Origin: Desulfobacterales bacterium
GTDB taxonomy: Bacteria; Desulfobacterota; Desulfobacteria; Desulfobacterales; JALSRD01
Direction: 5' to 3'
DNA: 64,000 nt
Assembly (NCBI GenBank): GCA_026984935.1
Contig: JALSRD010000106.1
Coordinates: 37,918 to 101,917, forward strand
The position numbers and the translations under genes were made by a program. Under the pieces are notes generated by a model. That model made no database searches. It was not told the DNA's origin and saw only the letters and a program-made list of their open reading frames with translations. The first letter of the stretch is position 1. Every line of letters begins with the position of its first letter. This document shows positions 46,686 through 54,675 of this stretch, in pieces.

Positions 46686-47435
46686 ATGCCGTTTTCAATC
46701 GCCCTGGCGGGAAAAGGTGGAACCGGGAAAACCACCGTGGCCGGGATGCTCATCAAGTATATGGTAAAACAAGGCAAAACGCCGATTCTGGCGGTGGATG
46801 CCGACTCCAATGCCAACCTGAACGAAGTCCTGGGACTGGAGGTCTCCGACACCCTTGGAAACGCCCGCGAAGAGATGAAAAAGGGCAAGGTCCCCAACGG
46901 CATGACCAAAGATATTTTTCTGTCCATGCGAATGGAAGAGGCCATCGCCGAAAGCGACGGATTCGACCTGATCGTCATGGGCCAGCCGGAAGGGGCCGGC
47001 TGCTACTGTGCCGCCAACACGCTGCTGACCGGATTTCTCGAACGCCTGAGCGGGAATTACCCGTATATCGTCATGGACAACGAGGCCGGCATGGAGCACA
47101 TCAGCCGGCTGACCACCAGCAATGTGAATATTCTCCTGATCGTGTCCGATACATCGCGGCGCGGACTGCAGGCAGCCGGCCGTATCGACAAACTGGCCCG
47201 GGAACTGAACATCGGCGTCGACAAGAGTTACCTGGTCATTAACCAGGCCAGGGAGGCGCCTTCGGACAAGATGCTGGAACTGGTCCACACCAACGGTCTC
47301 GAACTGGCCGGTACCATTCCCGAAGACGAGGCGGTTTACCGCTACGACCTGGAAGGGCGCCCCACGATCCAGATCCCCGAAGACAACCCGGCCATGCAGG
47401 CGGCCTTCGGGATATTCGGCAAACTGTTGTCCTGA
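46686..47435 (+). CDS. cooC: CooC-family carbon monoxide dehydrogenase maturation ATPase
   Basis: CooC is a MinD-like ATPase that helps insert nickel into the C-cluster of CO dehydrogenase/acetyl-CoA synthase. The 249-aa protein has the deviant P-loop LAGKGGTGKTTVAG (residues 7-20), DADSNANLNEVLG, and the family CxC (C106-Y-C108 in GAGCYCAAN) that binds metal across the dimer, followed by VMDNEAGMEHISR. GGAAAGGAACTGAACC precedes the ATG. It heads a plus-strand array of eight genes. Confidence 0.93.
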   Translation: MPFSIALAGKGGTGKTTVAGMLIKYMVKQGKTPILAVDADSNANLNEVLGLEVSDTLGNAREEMKKGKVPNGMTKDIFLSMRMEEAIAESDGFDLIVMGQPEGAGCYCAANTLLTGFLERLSGNYPYIVMDNEAGMEHISRLTTSNVNILLIVSDTSRRGLQAAGRIDKLARELNIGVDKSYLVINQAREAPSDKMLELVHTNGLELAGTIPEDEAVYRYDLEGRPTIQIPEDNPAMQAAFGIFGKLLS

Positions 47436-47456
47436 CCCCAAACCTTGGGGAAACGC

Positions 47457-48413
47457 ATGAAAAAAACCGGCTTCGTTCACGACAAGCGCTTTCTGCTGCA
47501 CGACACCGGCGATTACCACCCCGAAACGGCCGGGCGTGTCGACGCCGTATATGACGGCATCCAAAAAGCCGGCCTGCTGCCGCTGTTGAGGCTGATCACC
47601 CCGCGCCCGGCGGAAATGCAGTGGATTCATGCGGTCCACGAGGCCGAGTACGTGCGCCGCTTCGAAAGCCTGTGCTCCAGCGGCTGCACGACCATCGACT
47701 ACCCGGACAACCAGATGTGCAGCTGCTCTTTTGAGATCGCCCGACTGGCGGTGGGCGGCGTACTGCAGGCCGTGGACCTGCTCATGGAAGGCGAAATTGA
47801 CAACGCCTTCTGCGCGGTCCGCCCACCCGGACACCACGCCGAGGCCGGCAAGGCCATGGGATTCTGCTACTTCAATAACGTGGCCATTGCCGCACGTTAC
47901 CTGCAACGCAAGTGGGGCATCGAGCGCGTGGCCATCGTGGATTTCGATGTGCACCACGGGAACGGCACGCAGCATATTTTCGAAGCCGACCCCAGCGTTT
48001 ACTATTACTCCATGCACGAACACCCCTCTTTCGCTTTTCCCGGCACCGGCCGCGCCTTTGAGACCGGCAGCGGCGCGGGTACCGGTTTTACGCGCAATCA
48101 CCCCATGCTGCCGGGACGCGGCGACCGGGAATATGAAAAAATCATGGACGAAGACTTCCTGCCGGTATTCGACGCTTTCAACCCCCAGGTCGTCCTCGTG
48201 TCCGCCGGGTTCGATGCCCACGAAGAAGATGACATGTCGGGAATTTCGCTGACCACCGCCGGCTTTTCCCGCATCATGCAGACCATCACCGAAATGGCGC
48301 GGCGCCACGCGGACGGCCGTTTGATTTCCGTTCTGGAGGGCGGCTACAATCTCAAGCGCCTGGGCGAGCTTGCCGCCAACCATGTGGCCATTTTGCTGGG
48401 CCGGCCGGTATAG
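47457..48413 (+). CDS. AcuC-like histone-deacetylase-family protein
   Basis: This 318-aa zinc hydrolase has RPPGHHAEAGKAMGFCYFNNVA, VDFDVHHGNGTQHIF, SAGFDAHEEDDMSGI and LEGGYNL, i.e. all metal-binding and catalytic His/Asp residues of class I/II deacetylases. Bacterial AcuC removes acetyl groups from acetyl-CoA synthetase lysines. It starts at ATG 47457 after GGGGAAACGC, 21 bp downstream of cooC, and is followed by an AcuB-like gene, which supports a role in acetyl-CoA metabolism. Confidence 0.9.
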   Translation: MKKTGFVHDKRFLLHDTGDYHPETAGRVDAVYDGIQKAGLLPLLRLITPRPAEMQWIHAVHEAEYVRRFESLCSSGCTTIDYPDNQMCSCSFEIARLAVGGVLQAVDLLMEGEIDNAFCAVRPPGHHAEAGKAMGFCYFNNVAIAARYLQRKWGIERVAIVDFDVHHGNGTQHIFEADPSVYYYSMHEHPSFAFPGTGRAFETGSGAGTGFTRNHPMLPGRGDREYEKIMDEDFLPVFDAFNPQVVLVSAGFDAHEEDDMSGISLTTAGFSRIMQTITEMARRHADGRLISVLEGGYNLKRLGELAANHVAILLGRPV

Positions 48414-48463
48414 ACGCCCGCGGTCCCGGCCAAGCGCCGCCGGGCTGAAAAGGAGTATTCGCG

Positions 48464-49141
48464 ATGTTCGTCAACCAATCCATGACGCACGAAATCATCA
48501 CCATCAGGCCGGATGCCGACGTCCGCGACGCCCACCAGAAAATGGCGGCCAACCGAATCCGGCATTTGCCGGTTGTCGATGCGCACGACCGGCTTCTGGG
48601 TATTATTTCGGATCGCGACATCCGCAGCGCCCTGCCGCCGGATTATTTCAGGGGACCCGACCCCCAACCGGCTCCCGAGAAGTCCGCCGCGCTGCAAGTC
48701 CGCCAGGTGATGACGGCGGATCCGGTGACGATAACCCCTGCCGACACCATCCAGGATGCCCTGCTTTTGCTCCAGAAAATGAAGGTCGGCGCCCTTCCGG
48801 TTGTCGATGACGGCGGCAAGGTCAAAGGCATCATTTCCGTGCGCGACCTGATGCGCGCTTTTATCAACGTACTCGGCATCGGTGAACCGGGCACCCTGCT
48901 GTGCATCCTGGTGGAGGAAAAAATCGGACAGATGAAAAAAATCGTGGATGCCATTACCGAAGAGGGGGTTTCGTTCGGCAGCATTCTGGTGGCACGCTAC
49001 TTCGACACGGACAAACGGGCGGTTTTCCCCTATTTGCTGACACAGGATGTCCGCCGGGTCAAACGCAAGCTGGAAAAGCTGGGGTTCACGCTGTTAGACC
49101 CCCTGGCCTGGTACCTGGACCAGCTGCCCGGCAATGCATGA
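48464..49141 (+). CDS. AcuB-like protein with CBS pair and ACT-like domain
   Basis: This 225-aa protein has two CBS motifs (MFVNQSMTHEIITIRPDADVRDAHQKM, LQVRQVMTADPVTITPADTIQDALLLLQKMK, each with an HLPVVD/LPVVDD strand) and a C-terminal ACT-like region (LLCILVEEKIGQMKKIVDAITEEGVSFGSILVAR). This is the AcuB architecture, which likely senses an adenine nucleotide. AAAAGGAG precedes the ATG. Adjacent AcuC-like and downstream sirtuin genes suggest control of protein acylation. Confidence 0.85.
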   Translation: MFVNQSMTHEIITIRPDADVRDAHQKMAANRIRHLPVVDAHDRLLGIISDRDIRSALPPDYFRGPDPQPAPEKSAALQVRQVMTADPVTITPADTIQDALLLLQKMKVGALPVVDDGGKVKGIISVRDLMRAFINVLGIGEPGTLLCILVEEKIGQMKKIVDAITEEGVSFGSILVARYFDTDKRAVFPYLLTQDVRRVKRKLEKLGFTLLDPLAWYLDQLPGNA

Positions 49142-50009
49142 CATGCCAGCCGGCGATTCGCGTTTACGTCCCCCGGTGCAGTGCCCGTACGGGGAGCTGT
49201 TTATCTACTATTTCCAGGGGCGCCTGAAAGATGCACCGACGGTATTGGATGCATTGATCGGCAACTGGGAAGAAGACGGGTGCTCCTTCCTGTTTTTCTC
49301 CCGGCCCTGCCCGGAGCAGGTGGAAAGAATCCTGGCGGCCCAGCCCCAGCTCAGCCTCTTGGACACTTTCCAGATCCCCTACGAACAGTGGCAGGGTGAC
49401 ACGTGCCGGCCCTTTCGCTGCGGCAGATTCCTGATCACGCCCCCGTGGGAGGCACCGCCGCCTGCTGGCGCGCCGGATTCGGCGGTAATTCCCATCGTGC
49501 TGGATCCGGGGCTGGTTTTCGGCTCGGGCACCCACCCCACCACCCGCGACTGCCTGGCGGCCCTCGACCTGGCCTGCGCCGCAGGCGGCCCGGAGACGGC
49601 CCTCGATCTGGGCACCGGCACCGGCCTGCTGGCCATTGCCGCCGCACGCCTGGGCTGCCGACGGACACTGGCCGTGGACCTCAACTTTCTGGCAGTATCC
49701 ACGGCACGGCGCAATATTGCATACAATGGCCTGGATGAACGCGTCCTGGCGGTTCGGGGCCGCGCCGAACAGTTCATGGAACCGCCGGCAGACCTGCTGC
49801 TGGCCAACCTGCACATGGACGTGCTCGATACCCTGATTGCCGCCCCCGCTTTCGGGCGTCAAAAGAAGTTCATCCTGTCCGGCCTGCTGCGCAGCCAGGC
49901 CAAGCAGGTCCAAACCCGTTTGTTGCAGGACGGCCACCGCATCCTGCAGACCTGGTCCAAAGAGGGCACCTGGTTTACTTTCTACGGCAAAACCGGCGGC
50001 ACGGCGTGA
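49134..50009 (+). CDS. PrmA-like ribosomal protein L11 methyltransferase
   Basis: This 291-aa SAM methyltransferase carries VLDPGLVFGSGTHPTTRDCLAAL, the PrmA signature, then ALDLGTGTGLLAIAAARLGC (SAM motif I) and LLLANLHMDVLDTLI, close to the NPPY/NL-type catalytic region. The N-terminal half is less conserved than in standard PrmA, so a different protein substrate is possible. Its ATG lies 8 bases inside the AcuB-like gene, so the two are coupled. Confidence 0.82.
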   Translation: MHDMPAGDSRLRPPVQCPYGELFIYYFQGRLKDAPTVLDALIGNWEEDGCSFLFFSRPCPEQVERILAAQPQLSLLDTFQIPYEQWQGDTCRPFRCGRFLITPPWEAPPPAGAPDSAVIPIVLDPGLVFGSGTHPTTRDCLAALDLACAAGGPETALDLGTGTGLLAIAAARLGCRRTLAVDLNFLAVSTARRNIAYNGLDERVLAVRGRAEQFMEPPADLLLANLHMDVLDTLIAAPAFGRQKKFILSGLLRSQAKQVQTRLLQDGHRILQTWSKEGTWFTFYGKTGGTA

Positions 50010-50026
50010 GGCCGCACAGAGGCGAC

Positions 50027-50866
50027 ATGCAGATCACTTGCTGGGGCTCGCGGGGCTCCATACCGGTTTCCGGCAGAGAATATTTGAAATACGGCGGGGA
50101 CACAACCTGCCTGGAGATCCGTGCCCAAAGCGGCGAGGTCATCATCGTGGACGCCGGCACCGGTATCCGGCGGCTGGGCAACAAGCTCGCCGCTGAAAAG
50201 CGCCGAAAATACCATTTCATCATCACCCATGCACACTGGGACCACCTGATGGGCTTTCCCTTTTTCAGTCCCATATACGATCAGGGCGCCGAATTCGTCA
50301 TGCACCGCTGCCCCTTTCCCAAGAAATTCGTGGAAAACATGGTCACCCGCATCATGACGCCGCCCAATTTCCCCGTCCGCTACTCGGCACTCAAGGCCCG
50401 GATCGTCTACGAACAAGGCTGTCCGACAGACTTTAAAATCGGTTCGGTGACCATCCGGCCGATCCCGCTTTCCCACCCCAACATGGGCAGCGGCTACAAA
50501 TTCACCGAAGGCGGCAGGGCCTTCGTTTTTCTGACCGACAACGAACTCGGCTTTACCCATCCGGGAGGATGCTCGCACAGAGAGTATGTTGAATTCTGCT
50601 CCGGCGCCGACCTGCTGTTTCATGACGCCGAATACACACCCGCAGAATATGAGCAGCAGATCCTCTGGGGGCATTCCGCTTACACTGACGTCCTGGACCT
50701 GGCCCTCGAAGCCGGCGTGCGGCGTCTGGGCCTGTTTCATTTGAACCAGGAGCGCACCGACGACCAGATGGACGCCATCGTCGACGACTGCCGCCGACGT
50801 ATCGCCGCGGCGGGGAAACCCCTGGAATGCTTTGCCGTCGGCGCTGACATGACCTTTTCATTGTAG
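50027..50866 (+). CDS. MBL-fold metallohydrolase
   Basis: This 279-aa protein starts MQITCWGSRGSIPVSGREYLKYGGDTTCLEI and has VDAGTGIRRLG, the metal motif THAHWDHLMGFPFF, PLSHPNMGSGYKF, FLTDNELGF, LLFHDAEYTP and LFHLNQERTDDQMD. This GSRGS-type group is related to cyclic-nucleotide phosphodiesterase/RNase Z-like hydrolases, and often lies next to signalling genes. The substrate is unknown. AGAGG precedes the ATG at 50027; a GTG at 50006 overlapping the previous stop is also open. Confidence 0.85.
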   Translation: MQITCWGSRGSIPVSGREYLKYGGDTTCLEIRAQSGEVIIVDAGTGIRRLGNKLAAEKRRKYHFIITHAHWDHLMGFPFFSPIYDQGAEFVMHRCPFPKKFVENMVTRIMTPPNFPVRYSALKARIVYEQGCPTDFKIGSVTIRPIPLSHPNMGSGYKFTEGGRAFVFLTDNELGFTHPGGCSHREYVEFCSGADLLFHDAEYTPAEYEQQILWGHSAYTDVLDLALEAGVRRLGLFHLNQERTDDQMDAIVDDCRRRIAAAGKPLECFAVGADMTFSL

Positions 50867-50917
50867 ACCGGGCCTTGCGCCGGCCCGCCGCTCCAAGGAA
50901 CGGAGGCAGCCCTGACC

Positions 50918-51682
50918 ATGACTGCAGACAAACCGGACCCGCCGCTTCTGGAACGTGCCGCCGCAGCCATCCTCAAGGCCGGACGGGTTGTGGCCCTGAC
51001 CGGCGCCGGCATTTCGGTGGAAAGCGGCATTCCGCCTTTCCGCGGCAAAGGGGGGCTGTGGGAAACCATCGACCCCATGGAATACGCCCACATCGACGCT
51101 TTTCAGCGCGATCCCGCCAAAGTGTGGCGCGTACTGATCAAGGACATGAAAGAGGTCCTCGACCGTGCGGACCCCAACGAAGCCCACCGGGCGCTGGCCT
51201 GGATGGAAAAACAAAATCTGCTGCAGGCCGTGATTACCCAGAACGTGGACGGATTGCACCAGTGCGCCGGCAGCACGGACGTCATCGAATTCCACGGAAA
51301 CTTTGCCTGGCAGCGCTGCATCAAGTGCAAGGCGCGCACTGCCACGGCGGCAGTCGACCTGTGCCGCCTGCCGCCCCGGTGCCGCTGCGGCGGCATCCTG
51401 CGGCCGGAGTGCATTTTTTTCGGCGAGCTGATCCCGCCGCAATGCCTGCGGCGTGCAGAACAGCTGTCGGCGCACTGCGACGTCATGCTGGTCATCGGCA
51501 CGTCGGCATCGGTATACCCGGCGGCATCCATGCCCTTCATCGCCAACCAGAACGGCGCCACCGTGATTGAGATCAACCCCGAACGGACTGCGCTCAGCGG
51601 GAAGGTGAGCGATTTCCTGATCGCCGGCCATGCCGGGCCGGTGATGAAAGCGCTTGTCAAAACCATCGTGGAGCGGCTATAG
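50918..51682 (+). CDS. sirtuin-family NAD-dependent protein deacylase
   Basis: This 254-aa Sir2 protein has VALTGAGISVESGIPPFRGKGGLW, the catalytic QNVDGLHQCAG and IEFHGN, zinc ligands in RCIKCKAR and RCRCGG, FGELIPP and GTSASVYPA, VIEINPE. It removes acyl groups from lysines, using NAD. It lies two genes after the AcuC-like zinc deacetylase, so the array carries both an NAD-dependent and a zinc-dependent deacylase. Confidence 0.93.
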   Translation: MTADKPDPPLLERAAAAILKAGRVVALTGAGISVESGIPPFRGKGGLWETIDPMEYAHIDAFQRDPAKVWRVLIKDMKEVLDRADPNEAHRALAWMEKQNLLQAVITQNVDGLHQCAGSTDVIEFHGNFAWQRCIKCKARTATAAVDLCRLPPRCRCGGILRPECIFFGELIPPQCLRRAEQLSAHCDVMLVIGTSASVYPAASMPFIANQNGATVIEINPERTALSGKVSDFLIAGHAGPVMKALVKTIVERL

Positions 51683-51797
51683 AAACCTTTTCCGAATGCG
51701 GAACCGGGCGGCCAAAGCCCGGCAGAGAAATCCTTCAGCGGCCGGGCGACATTGGCGCGGCGGCTGATGCGCCAACGACAGGATGCAGAAGATTCCC

Positions 51798-53396
51798 ATG
51801 GCCAACGACCCAAACAAGCATCAACATAAAGTCGGAGGAAGGGCCGCGGGCTGCGTACAGCGGGTAACCGTGCACCGGCCCAGCCTGGAGAACAACACCG
51901 CCGACGCCGAACGCCTGATCGAAAGCTTGAAGCCACAGCTCAACAGCCGGTGCGTTTCCATAGATTTTTCGGTCTTACGGCAACTGCCTGAACTGCTGCG
52001 CGACTCCGGCCACCTGGTGCGCTGCGCCATGCTGAAAACAGACGCCTGCTGGCAGGTTGCGGGCATTAAGGGTGGTGCCGACCCATCCCCCATGGCCGGC
52101 CTGGCCGTCGACCTGGGCACCACGCGGGTAGTGCTGCAGCTGATCGACCTGGAAAGCGGGCAGGTGCTGTCAGAAACGGCCTTCGACAACCCCCAGCTCA
52201 AAATTGCGCCCGATATCCTGGCCAGAATCCACTACTGCGAACAGCCCCGGGGGCTGCGGCACCTGCAGGCCCTCATCGTCGACGGACTCAATGACGCGGT
52301 CGCCCGGCTGTGTGCGGCGCAGGAGCTTAATGCGACGGATATTTTCCTGACGGCCGTGGCCGGAAACACCGCCATGGCGCACCTGTTCATGGGCCTCGAT
52401 CCGCGCTGGATTATCCGCGAGCCCTATATCCCGGCCGTCAATCGTCCGGACCCGGTCAAACCGGCCGAACTGGGTTTGTCCACCAATCCAGCGGGGCGGG
52501 TTATCGTCTTTCCCAACATCGGCAGCTACTTCGGCGGCGATTTGATCGCCGGCATCCTCTGCAGTGGCCTGGACAGCCGTGAAACGCCCGCCATCCTGGT
52601 GGATGTGGGCACCAACGCCGAGGTGGTGGTCGGCAACCGCGACTGGCTGATGGCCTGTGCCGGCGCCGCCGGGCCGGCCCTGGAGAGCGGCGTGGCCAGC
52701 ATCGGCATGATGGCAGGCCCCGGCGCCATCGACCGGGTAACCATCCACTTGCCGGACCGGCGCTTCGAACTGCACACCATCGGCGACCAGCCGCCCAGGG
52801 GCATCTGCGGCTCGGGGGTCATCGATCTGGCCGCCCAGCTCTTCCTGGCCGGCATGCTCGATATCCGCGGAAAGTTCATCCCCGAAAACTGCGGCCAGCG
52901 TCTGTACAAAGATGAAAACGGCATCGATCACCTGGTGCTGGCGCCGGCCGAAGCATCGGCCAGCGGCACGGCGCTGACCATCTCGCAGCCGGACATCGAC
53001 AGCCTGATCCGCTCCAAGGCGGCCATGTACACCATTTTGGAGACCATCACGGCCAGCGTCGGGATGCGCCTGGAGGAACTGGACAAATTTTACATCGCCG
53101 GAACCTTCGGCTCTTTCATCAATCCGGCTTCGGCCATCGCTTTGGGCATGCTGCCGGACCTGCCGCTGGAGCGCTACGAGGCCATCGGCAACAGCTCCCT
53201 GGGCGGGGCCAGACAGGTGCTCCAATCCCCGGACGGCCTGGAAAAAATCGAGCGCATCCGCAGCCGCATCACCTATCTTGAACTGAACGTCAACCAGGAG
53301 TTCATGAACCGCTTCAGCGCCGCCAAGTTCCTGCCCCACACGGACACGGCGCGCTTCCCATCCATCCGACTGCACGGCGACCGGGTCCGCCTGTGA
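51798..53396 (+). CDS. RACE-like corrinoid protein reactivator (DUF4445) without ferredoxin domain
   Basis: RACE proteins reduce Co(II) corrinoid proteins to Co(I) with ATP. The 532-aa protein has the middle region (HRPSLENNTADAERLIESL, DSGHLVRCAMLK) and a full ASKHA ATPase domain of the DUF4445 type: GLAVDLGTTRVVLQLID near 100, FLTAVAGNTAMAHLFMG, ILVDVGTNAEVVVGN near 265, GICGSGVIDL and YIAGTFGSFINPASAIALGMLPD. It lacks the N-terminal plant-type [2Fe-2S] domain with its four cysteines. Electrons would have to come from a separate protein. The start at ATG 51798 is approximate. Confidence 0.88.
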   Translation: MANDPNKHQHKVGGRAAGCVQRVTVHRPSLENNTADAERLIESLKPQLNSRCVSIDFSVLRQLPELLRDSGHLVRCAMLKTDACWQVAGIKGGADPSPMAGLAVDLGTTRVVLQLIDLESGQVLSETAFDNPQLKIAPDILARIHYCEQPRGLRHLQALIVDGLNDAVARLCAAQELNATDIFLTAVAGNTAMAHLFMGLDPRWIIREPYIPAVNRPDPVKPAELGLSTNPAGRVIVFPNIGSYFGGDLIAGILCSGLDSRETPAILVDVGTNAEVVVGNRDWLMACAGAAGPALESGVASIGMMAGPGAIDRVTIHLPDRRFELHTIGDQPPRGICGSGVIDLAAQLFLAGMLDIRGKFIPENCGQRLYKDENGIDHLVLAPAEASASGTALTISQPDIDSLIRSKAAMYTILETITASVGMRLEELDKFYIAGTFGSFINPASAIALGMLPDLPLERYEAIGNSSLGGARQVLQSPDGLEKIERIRSRITYLELNVNQEFMNRFSAAKFLPHTDTARFPSIRLHGDRVRL

Positions 53397-53459
53397 AGGC
53401 AGACTTGCTTTTTCCTGCCGGCCCGCACGCTCTGCTTAACGCCACGAAAAAGACGCCGC

Positions 53460-54668
53460 ATGCCGACACCTGATCACAGCCGCGATGCAGGCGGCCGGAA
53501 GCGCCAACTGGTCATCATCCTGACCGTGGCCACCGGCTGCCGGGTCGTTTTGAACACCGCCCGGCGTTTTGCCTACCCTTTTGCCCCGGCTTTCAGCCGT
53601 GCCCTGAATGTCCCCCTGACAGCCATCACATCGATGATCGCCGCCAACCAGGCCGGCGGTGTGCTCGCCATGCTGTCGGGCCCCCTGGCAGACCGTTTCG
53701 GATACCGGGTCATGATGCTGAGTGCCATGGGTATGCTGACGGCCGGCATGCTGGCTGCCGGCATGGCCCCATCATACGGCGCCGTACTGGTGTGCCTGCT
53801 GCTGGCGGGACTGAGCAAGAACATCTTCGACCCGGCCATCCAGGCCTACGTGGGCGAACGCGTCGCCTACCGCCAGCGCGGCGCGGTGATCGGTGTGATG
53901 GAGTTTTCCTGGTCCGCGTCCACCCTGCTGGGCATCCCGCTGATCGGCCTGCTGCTGGCCCGCTTCGGCTGGCGGTCACCTTTTTTCGCACTGGGTGCCG
54001 CCGGACTTCTGGGCCTTTTGGCCATCGGCACGGTCGTCCAGGCCAATGGACAGTGCCGGCCGGCCGGCCGCCACACGGGCTCCCTGCCCCAGGCCTGGCG
54101 CCAACTGGCCCGTCACCGCCCGGCACTGGGGGCGCTGGGATTTGCTTTTTTCGTCAGCATGGCCAATGACAACCTGTTCGTGGTTTACGGCGCCTGGCTG
54201 GAAAGCGCTTTCCACCTGAGCGTCGTGGCCATCGGCATGGGAACCGGCCTGCTGGGTGCCGCTGAATTTGCGGGTGAGACCCTGACGGCGGCCCTGTCCG
54301 ACAGAATCGGCCTGAAACGGGCCGTCTGCAGCGGCCTGTGCCTGTCGCTGTTCAGCTACCTGCTGCTGCCGCTGGCCGCACCCAGCCTGGCACTGACCCT
54401 GGCCAGCCTGTTTGCCGTCTTTCTGGTTTTCGAGTTTACCATGGTCGCCTTCATCTCCCTGGCCACCGAACTGATACCGGAGCTGCGGGCCACCACCATG
54501 TCCGCTGTTTTCGCGTGTGCCGGCCTCGGCCGTGTGTCCGGTTCGCTCATCGGCGGGCGGGTGTGGCAGATCGGCGGCATCCGGGCGACGGCGGCCGTTT
54601 CGGCGGGCATCACGGCCATGGCGCTGATGGCACTGCTCTGGGGACTACGGCACTGGCATGGAAAATGA
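53460..54668 (+). CDS. MFS transporter
   Basis: This 402-aa protein has 12 transmembrane helices and the MFS loop signature PLADRFGYRVMML between helices 2 and 3 (also DRIGLKRAVCSG between 8 and 9). The substrate is unknown. It ends the plus-strand array begun at cooC and converges on the DUF6178-like gene, 7 bp away. No strong ribosome-binding site is seen before the ATG. Confidence 0.85.
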   Translation: MPTPDHSRDAGGRKRQLVIILTVATGCRVVLNTARRFAYPFAPAFSRALNVPLTAITSMIAANQAGGVLAMLSGPLADRFGYRVMMLSAMGMLTAGMLAAGMAPSYGAVLVCLLLAGLSKNIFDPAIQAYVGERVAYRQRGAVIGVMEFSWSASTLLGIPLIGLLLARFGWRSPFFALGAAGLLGLLAIGTVVQANGQCRPAGRHTGSLPQAWRQLARHRPALGALGFAFFVSMANDNLFVVYGAWLESAFHLSVVAIGMGTGLLGAAEFAGETLTAALSDRIGLKRAVCSGLCLSLFSYLLLPLAAPSLALTLASLFAVFLVFEFTMVAFISLATELIPELRATTMSAVFACAGLGRVSGSLIGGRVWQIGGIRATAAVSAGITAMALMALLWGLRHWHGK

Positions 54669-54675
54669 GGGCGCT

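Noticed and set aside
46695..48383. Long open frame on the minus strand opposite cooC and the AcuC-like gene
   Set aside because: It mirrors two recognisable genes and has no motif of its own.
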